Shown piece after piece: positions 6,582 to 10,535 of a stretch of DNA of 10,535 nucleotides. The notes under the pieces were generated by a model that had not been told where the DNA came from, searched no databases, and saw only the letters and a list, made by a program, of their open reading frames with translations. This DNA is from Oscillospiraceae bacterium (lineage in GTDB: Bacteria; Bacillota; Clostridia; Oscillospirales; Acutalibacteraceae). The stretch covers positions 1 through 10,535 of the forward strand of contig JAISWM010000056.1 in assembly GCA_031270785.1 (NCBI GenBank), in the 5' to 3' direction. How positions within the stretch are numbered: the first letter of the stretch is position 1; every line of letters begins with the position of its first letter. Position numbers and translations under genes: made by a program.

Positions 6582-7256
6582 AAAATAATCTGTCCTTTCA
6601 AATAAAAATGGTTGCTTATACTATAGTCTTTTAATTAAAAAAAGTCTAAAGCAATAATTGCTCCGCAAGCCGGGGGCCATGTGCCAAATTAGTTGGTAAT
6701 CTTTTTTCCCCGCCGATTCGCGGGGGGAAGAACAAAAATATAACTATTTCTGAAAATTTCACTATATAATGTGCTTTTGCATAGTAAAATCATTTAGAAA
6801 CATGATATTATTTACATTTCACATAATGCGAACGGTATAGCTGTTTCGTTTGAAAAGCGTCTTATTTTTATAACTTTCTCCCGGCCGACGGCCGGGAGAA
6901 AGTGCACGGATAAATTTACTTTTGAGGACTGTTTTAAATCGTAACAGCTATAAAAAAGAAATAAAAATATAACTATTTCTGAAAATTTTACTATACAATG
7001 TATTTTTACATAGTAAAATCATTTAGAAACATGATATTATTTACATTTCACATAATGCATGAGGTAAAAAAGAAATAAAAATATAACTGTTTTTAAAAAT
7101 TTTACTATACAATGTGCTTTTACATAGTAAAATCATTTAGAAACATGATATTATTTACATTCCGCACAATGCAAGCGGTGAAACGCAAAAGCGCCACTGC
7201 TTTAAAAAGTTTTTGCTGTAGTGCATTGATTTTGGTAATATAGGAGATGGTTTTTT
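6582..7256. repeat. divergent cmk/ddl spacer with a tandem array of about 113-bp units
   Basis: After a short unique leader, a B-type left arm (GTGCCAAATTAGTTGG at 6681-6696) leads into a hairpin, CCCCGC at 6708-6713 and GCGGGG at 6720-6725. Three copies of an about 113-bp unit then follow, starting near 6729, 6957 and 7071. Each holds an imperfect palindrome around TTTTACTAT/ATAGTAAAA, with ATTTAGAAACATGATATT to its right. A fourth, diverged unit begins near 7184 and runs up to the ddl leader. The 228-bp distance between copies 1 and 2 drops to 113 once the family C insertion (6836-6952) is removed. No gene was seen in this spacer. Confidence 0.8.
6836..6952. mobile_element. family C hairpin MITE inserted in the tandem array, empty site visible
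   Basis: TA at 6836-6837 and 6951-6952 flanks a 113-bp element with ends TAGCTGTT and AACAGCTA and the central 13-bp stem 6873-6885/6891-6903. The uninterrupted junction of the next array units at 7061-7075 reads GGTAAAAAAGAAA with one TA at 7065-7066. The interrupted junction reads GG-TA-element-TA-AAAAAG. This shows a TA target duplication, as for IS630/Tc1-mariner-type MITEs. It lies in the opposite orientation to the copy at 5194-5310. Confidence 0.88.
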
Positions 7257-8330
7257 ATGTGTAAATTAAATGTTGCTATACTTTTTGGCGGTAATTCTTC
7301 CGAACATGAAGTTTCAAGAGCGTCCGCCACAGCTATTATTGAAGGTATATCAAAAGAGAAGTATAATGTTTTTGTGTTGGGAATTACGAAATCAGGCGAA
7401 TGGCTTTTGTATAGCGGAAACACTCAAAATATTATAGATGGTTCGTGGGAAAAAGATTCGAACAATAAAAAAGCTTTTATATCTCCGGATGCCGGCGTTA
7501 AGGGAATAATTGTATTAAAAGATGATAAGTTTGAAATTTTAAAGCTGGATGTTATAATGCCGGTTTTTCACGGCAAAAACGGAGAAGACGGCACTATGCA
7601 AGGCATTGCGACTTTGGCAGATATCCCGTTTGCGGGGTGCGGGGTGACGGCTTCCGCTGTGTGTATGGATAAAGTAATGACTAATACGATACTTGCTTGT
7701 AATGGCATAAATAAGGCGGATTTTTATTGGTTTTATATGCGCGATTTTAAAAAAGATCCCCAAAAACATGTTAATGAAATTGAGCGTAAGATAAAGTCTT
7801 ACCCTATGTTTGTTAAACCATCCAACGCCGGTTCTTCCGTGGGGATAAGTAAAGTGAAAAACAGGGATGAACTTTTGGGCGCCATAGAAATCGCAAGTAA
7901 GGAAGATACTAAAATTTTAATTGAAGAGGAGATAGTTGGCCAGGAAATAGAATGCGGCATGCTTGGTAATTGTGACCCTATTGTTTCTATACCGGGGGAA
8001 GTCATTCACGCAAACGAATTTTATAGTTATAACGATAAGTATAACTGTACTGATAAAATCAGTATTTCTGCTAATTTAAGCCCTGAAGTTTCTCTGGAAG
8101 TCCGGGAGGTTTCTAAAAAAGCTTATAAATTGCTTGGTTGTGCGGGCCTTGCAAGAGTTGATTCTTTTGTTGAAGAAGGAACCAATAAAATATACGTAAA
8201 TGAGATAAACACTTTCCCGGGATTTACTCCGAACAGCATGTACCCGAAGGTAATGGAGCACACAGGGTACGGTTTAAGTAAATTAATCGATGAATTAATA
8301 AACTATGCAATAGAAGGTGAATATAGCTAG
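7257..8330 (+). CDS. ddl: D-alanine--D-alanine ligase
   Basis: This 357-residue ATP-grasp enzyme joins two D-alanines for the peptidoglycan pentapeptide, in the cytoplasm. Visible features are FGGNSSEHEVS (10-20) with the substrate Glu, FHGKNGEDG (104-112), the ATP-binding FVKPSNAGSSVGIS (185-198), EEEIVGQEIECG (223-234), the omega-loop FYSYNDKY (255-262) with its Tyr as in D-Ala-D-Ala (not D-Ala-D-Lac) ligases, and NEINTFPGFTPNSMYP (315-330, Mg and second-substrate site). AGGAG lies 10 nt before the ATG. It is co-directional with murI, but about 1.1 kb of repeats separates them. Its last codons and TAG lie inside the first unit of the downstream tandem array (ATAGCTAG at 8323-8330 repeats at 8457-8464). 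Confidence 0.95.
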   Translation: MCKLNVAILFGGNSSEHEVSRASATAIIEGISKEKYNVFVLGITKSGEWLLYSGNTQNIIDGSWEKDSNNKKAFISPDAGVKGIIVLKDDKFEILKLDVIMPVFHGKNGEDGTMQGIATLADIPFAGCGVTASAVCMDKVMTNTILACNGINKADFYWFYMRDFKKDPQKHVNEIERKIKSYPMFVKPSNAGSSVGISKVKNRDELLGAIEIASKEDTKILIEEEIVGQEIECGMLGNCDPIVSIPGEVIHANEFYSYNDKYNCTDKISISANLSPEVSLEVREVSKKAYKLLGCAGLARVDSFVEEGTNKIYVNEINTFPGFTPNSMYPKVMEHTGYGLSKLIDELINYAIEGEYS

Positions 8331-8783
8331 TGCCCTTAAAAATGTTTAATCTCTTCGGCATAGAAGGCCACGTATTCATTGATTTTTGCGAGCGTGCTTC
8401 CGAGGGAAGCATGCAAGCCCGCAGTAATGCCTCGCGCGCTCTGCGTCGGGGGGATGATAGCTAGGCAGGAGCAAAATGTTTAATCTCTTCGGGTTAATTC
8501 CCCGACTTAGAAGGCCACGTATTCATTGATTTTTGCGAGCGTGCTTTCGAAGGAAGCATGCAAGCCCGCAGTAATGCCTCGCATGCTCTGCGTCGAGGGG
8601 ATAGGTAGGTAGAAGCAAAAAATTCACTTTCTTCGGATTAATTCCCCGACTTAGAAGGCCACGTATTCATTGATTTTTGCGAGCGTGCTTTCGAAGGAAA
8701 CATGCAAGCCCGCAGTAATGCCTCGCGTGCTCTGCGTCGGGGGGATGATAGCTGGGCAGGAGCAAACATTTTACTCTCTTCGG
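8323..8783. repeat. tandem array of about 134-147-bp GC-rich units downstream of ddl
   Basis: CTTCGG marks each unit at 8353, 8487, 8631 and 8778 (periods 134, 144, 147). Units share ACGTATTCATTGATTTTTGC and CATGCAAGCCCGCAGTAATG. The fourth unit is cut after CTCTTCGGG by element B and resumes at 8873. Each unit holds a strong hairpin: in unit 1, GCGTGCTTCC at 8392-8401 pairs with GGAAGCATGC at 8405-8414. CCCCGAC near the start of later units can also pair with GTCGGGG or GTCGAGGGG near the end. Periods are not multiples of three and no long frame crosses the array, so it is not coding. It could be a repeated small RNA, a terminator cluster or a mere satellite. Confidence 0.85.
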
Positions 8784-8881
8784 GGTAGTGACCCAAATTA
8801 ATTGATAATATCTTTCACCCCCGCCTATGGCGGGGGTGAAAGAAGGAATTTTAACTATTTTGAGACACGACCCTCTTCGGG
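8776..8881. mobile_element. element B copy 2, with 9-bp target duplication, inside the tandem array
   Basis: CTCTTCGGG occurs at 8776-8784 and 8873-8881, flanking an 88-bp insert; the undisturbed array unit at 8485-8493 has it once and continues with the same TTAATTCC. The insert starts GTAGTGACC, ends GACACGACC, and has a perfect 14-bp stem at 8812-8825 and 8829-8842 with the loop TAT. It is the cleanest copy of this family. No coding capacity; it would need a transposase in trans. Confidence 0.88.
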
Positions 8882-9040
8882 TTAATTCCCTGCATTTCAG
8901 GGGGGGTTGTTGATTTTCTCTTTGCCCACGGCGGGGAGGAAATATACGAAAAAGTTTGCTTTTTTAAGGGGAAACAGCTATATTAATACTATTTCTAAAT
9001 TAAAAATCTGATATAGCTGTCTCACTTGAAAAAAGCATAC

Positions 9041-9171
9041 TAGACCTGTCCGTAAACTTCACAGAGCGCAAACTATCGAAAAATGCATCACTTAAAAAAT
9101 GGCTTTGCATCAAAATCTCATTGGAGTATTTTTATACGCCGTCGTCGATTTTGATTGCAATCTGTAAAGTT
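9041..9171. mobile_element. MITE family A, copy 2, right end lost
   Basis: It begins TAGACCTGTCCGTAAA like the copy at 1610 and follows that copy's interior closely, with a single CAAAATCTC at 9111-9119 where copy 1 carries element B. It stops at GATTGCAATCTGTAAAG and lacks the last about 15 bp with the right inverted repeat. It is inserted at a TA within a family C left arm, so at least two rounds of insertion happened here. Confidence 0.8.
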
Positions 9172-9361
9172 TTAGAAACGTGGTGTTATTTACGTTTCTT
9201 TCCCCCCACCAAAGGCGGGGGAAGAACAAAAACGTCACTGTTTTAAAAAGCTTTTTACTATGTACGCCGCCACCGATTTTGGGTCATGATTCAAAATAGT
9301 TGAAACTTCTTATTTTCCCCCGCCGACTCGCGGGGGGGAAGAACGGATACAAACTGATATT

Positions 9362-9367
9362 TATAAT
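9362..9367 (+). promoter_or_regulatory. possible -10 box of murI
   Basis: TATAAT lies 42 bp upstream of the murI GTG and would give a leader of about 35 nt containing the AAAGGA ribosome site. No good -35 hexamer was seen at the usual distance; that position falls at the edge of a GC hairpin repeat. Confidence 0.3.
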
Positions 9368-9408
9368 TGAAATTAGTAAAAAAAATTTAATATGAAAGGA
9401 CGATTTGA

Positions 9409-10227
9409 GTGAGTAGTAATTTGAGACCCATAGGAGTTTTTGATTCCGGAGTGGGCGGAATTACTGCTGTTAAAGAAATTCATGATTTAATGCCCGGTGA
9501 GGATATTATTTATTTTGGGGACGTTGGGCGCGTCCCGTATGGTAATAAAAGTTCTGACATTATTTTAAAATATGCAAGTCAAGATATATCTTTTTTAAAG
9601 TCACTCGGAGTTAAAATGATAATTGCCGCTTGCGGTACAGTAAGCTCAATTATTAATATTCAAAGCCTGAATAAAGATTTGCCTTTTATAGGCGTGATAA
9701 ATTCCGCGTGCATTGCAGCGATTAATTCTACTAAAAATAAAAAAATAGGTGTTATTGGTACGGAAACCACTATAAAAAGTAATTCCTACAGCAAATGCAT
9801 AAAATCAATTAATAAAGAAGCTCAGGTATATCAAAAAGCTTGCCAGGTATTTGTCTCCTTAATAGAAAACGATATTTCCAGTTTACCCTATGACATTGTT
9901 TATGGTATTGTTAAAGAAAATCTTAGTTACTTTAATGAATTTAATATAGATGTTTTAATATTGGGCTGTACTCATTATCCTATTATTGAGCCTATTATAT
10001 CTGAGGTTATGGGACCTGAAGTTAAACTTATAAATTCCGGCAAAGAAGCTGTTAAATATGCAGAAAGCGTGTTAAAAAATCAAAATTTGAAGTCTTCCGG
10101 AACGTTTGGCGGCAAGTGCAGCTTTTTTGTGAGTGCCGGTGCTAAAACTTTTTTTGAAACCGCAAGCAGATTTTTGGGGTATAATGTAGTAGGTAATGCT
10201 CGAGAGGTTAATATTGGTTTATATTAA
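9409..10227 (+). CDS. murI: glutamate racemase
   Basis: This 272-residue cofactor-free enzyme turns L-Glu into D-Glu for the second residue of the peptidoglycan stem. FDSGVGG (11-17) carries the conserved Asp and Ser, GDVGRVPYGNKS (38-48) follows, and the two catalytic cysteines are in AACGTVSS (Cys75) and LGCTHYP (Cys187). Most MurI proteins have CNT at the first site; here it is CGT. Length is normal. The start is GTG, chosen because AAAGGA lies 8 nt upstream and the product begins just before the conserved PIGVFDSG. It shares a pathway and direction with ddl. A tandem hairpin array begins at its TAA stop. Confidence 0.94.
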   Translation: MSSNLRPIGVFDSGVGGITAVKEIHDLMPGEDIIYFGDVGRVPYGNKSSDIILKYASQDISFLKSLGVKMIIAACGTVSSIINIQSLNKDLPFIGVINSACIAAINSTKNKKIGVIGTETTIKSNSYSKCIKSINKEAQVYQKACQVFVSLIENDISSLPYDIVYGIVKENLSYFNEFNIDVLILGCTHYPIIEPIISEVMGPEVKLINSGKEAVKYAESVLKNQNLKSSGTFGGKCSFFVSAGAKTFFETASRFLGYNVVGNAREVNIGLY

Positions 10228-10535
10228 TTAAAACAGCGGCGTTTTCGCTTTTTTCCCCCACCGCTTGGCGGGGGAAGAAACGTAAATAACAGCATGTTTC
10301 TGAGAGTAACAGCTAATTAATAATCTTTAAAACAGCGGTGTTTTTGCTCTTTCCCCACCGCTTGGCGGGGGAAGAAGCGTAAATAACGGCATGTTTCTGA
10401 GAGTAACAGCAAATTAATAATCTTTAAAACAGCGGTGTTTTTGCTCTTTCCCATCGCTTGGCGGGGGGAAAAGAAAGAATTCCAACTATTTTGAAACATG
10501 GCCAAATAACTATATGTTTCTAAAAGTAACAGCTA
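10228..10535. repeat. three tandem about 98-bp hairpin units downstream of murI
   Basis: AAACAGCGG recurs at 10231, 10330 and 10427 (periods 99 and 97). Each unit has a GC hairpin of the CCCCACC-GCTT-GGCGGGG type (about 10257-10274, 10353-10370 and, weaker, 10450-10467). In units 1 and 2 it is followed by CGTAAATAAC, GCATGTTTCTGAGAG and AACAGC. Unit 3 switches just after the hairpin to an arm like the right end of element B (GAATTCCAACTATTTTGAAA) and later ends TAACAGCTA at the window edge. AGCGGCGTTTTCGCTTTTTT right after the stop could be a weak intrinsic terminator for murI. Confidence 0.8.

Larger units (their letters stand above)
8882..9408. repeat. mosaic of repeat fragments upstream of murI
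   Basis: After the remnant of the fourth array unit there is a decayed hairpin near 8930 and a family C right arm ending AAACAGCTATA near 8982. A family C left end, TATAGCTGTCTCACTTG, starts at 9012 and is interrupted at TA 9041 by MITE A. A hairpin CCCCACC/GGCGGGG follows at 9204-9220, flanked by arms also seen in the 6.7-7.2 kb array. Then come a reversed B-type right arm (about 9282-9306) and a 7-bp stem CCCCCGC at 9317-9323 with GCGGGGG at 9330-9336. No gene was found. Confidence 0.65.

Noticed and set aside
6729..7185. CRISPR array
   Set aside because: Units are about 113 bp repeated almost completely, without short direct repeats and unique spacers, and no cas gene is present.
7213..7241. 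TTGCTG and TAATAT with 17-bp spacing upstream of ddl
   Set aside because: Transcription would start within or after the AGGAG ribosome site, so it cannot serve ddl as a normal promoter.
8224..8412. Minus-strand 62-codon frame overlapping ddl and the array
   Set aside because: It is antisense to the conserved end of ddl and to a non-coding repeat unit.
8323..8783. Tandem tRNA or known small RNA genes
   Set aside because: I saw no tRNA T-arm or anticodon arm pattern and no match to SRP RNA, 6S or tmRNA features that I can recognise by eye.
10317..10505. Minus-strand 62-codon frame in the murI downstream region
   Set aside because: It is a translation of the tandem hairpin repeats, with no ribosome site and no conserved features.

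Overview
The window looks like an AT-rich Firmicute chromosome, most likely class Clostridia near Oscillospiraceae. The evidence is the low GC content, Shine-Dalgarno sites of the AGGAGG type, the cmk-plsC pair that is typical of Clostridia, and the sequence character of Ddl and MurI. This placement is inference. Eight protein genes cover roughly two thirds of the sequence. The rest is filled with short repeats, which is unusual for a free-living Clostridium and would fit a repeat-laden or host-associated genome with relaxed selection.

Layout. (1) 1-4215, minus strand: a SufS/CsdA-type PLP enzyme, a radical SAM protein with a Twitch-like C-terminal cysteine set, and, after 540 bp of repeats, a GCS2-type glutamate-cysteine ligase-like protein. 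Together they look like a small sulfur/thiol or gamma-glutamyl metabolite pathway of unknown product. (2) 4694-5071, plus strand: a small membrane-anchored ComEA-like helix-hairpin-helix protein. (3) 5311-6581, minus strand: plsC and cmk, overlapping by 4 bp (ATGA). (4) 7257-8330, plus strand: ddl. (5) 9409-10227, plus strand: murI. Ddl and MurI supply the D-Ala-D-Ala and D-Glu parts of peptidoglycan; Cmk and PlsC serve nucleotide and phospholipid synthesis. No tRNA, rRNA, CRISPR array or transposase gene was found.

The intergenic DNA is the most striking part. It holds at least three families of small non-coding mobile elements. Family A (about 146 bp) has 16-bp perfect inverted ends and a TA target. 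Family B (about 89 bp) makes 9-bp target duplications. Family C (about 113 bp) has TAGCTGTT ends and a TA target. For A, B and C the window contains nested insertions, and for B and C it contains matching empty sites, so the elements can be delimited from this sequence alone. Families B and C, and many hybrid copies, carry a GC-rich hairpin in the middle. Different flanking arms are joined at these hairpins in many combinations, which suggests arm exchange at the palindrome. Tandem arrays (73, about 113, about 146 and about 98 bp units) lie beside the genes, three of them starting at or inside the stop codon of gcs-like, ddl and murI. The roughly 146-bp unit downstream of ddl folds into a strong hairpin and may be a structured RNA.

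The function of the sulfur-type gene trio and of the hairpin repeats is not established; both are the best leads for something undescribed.
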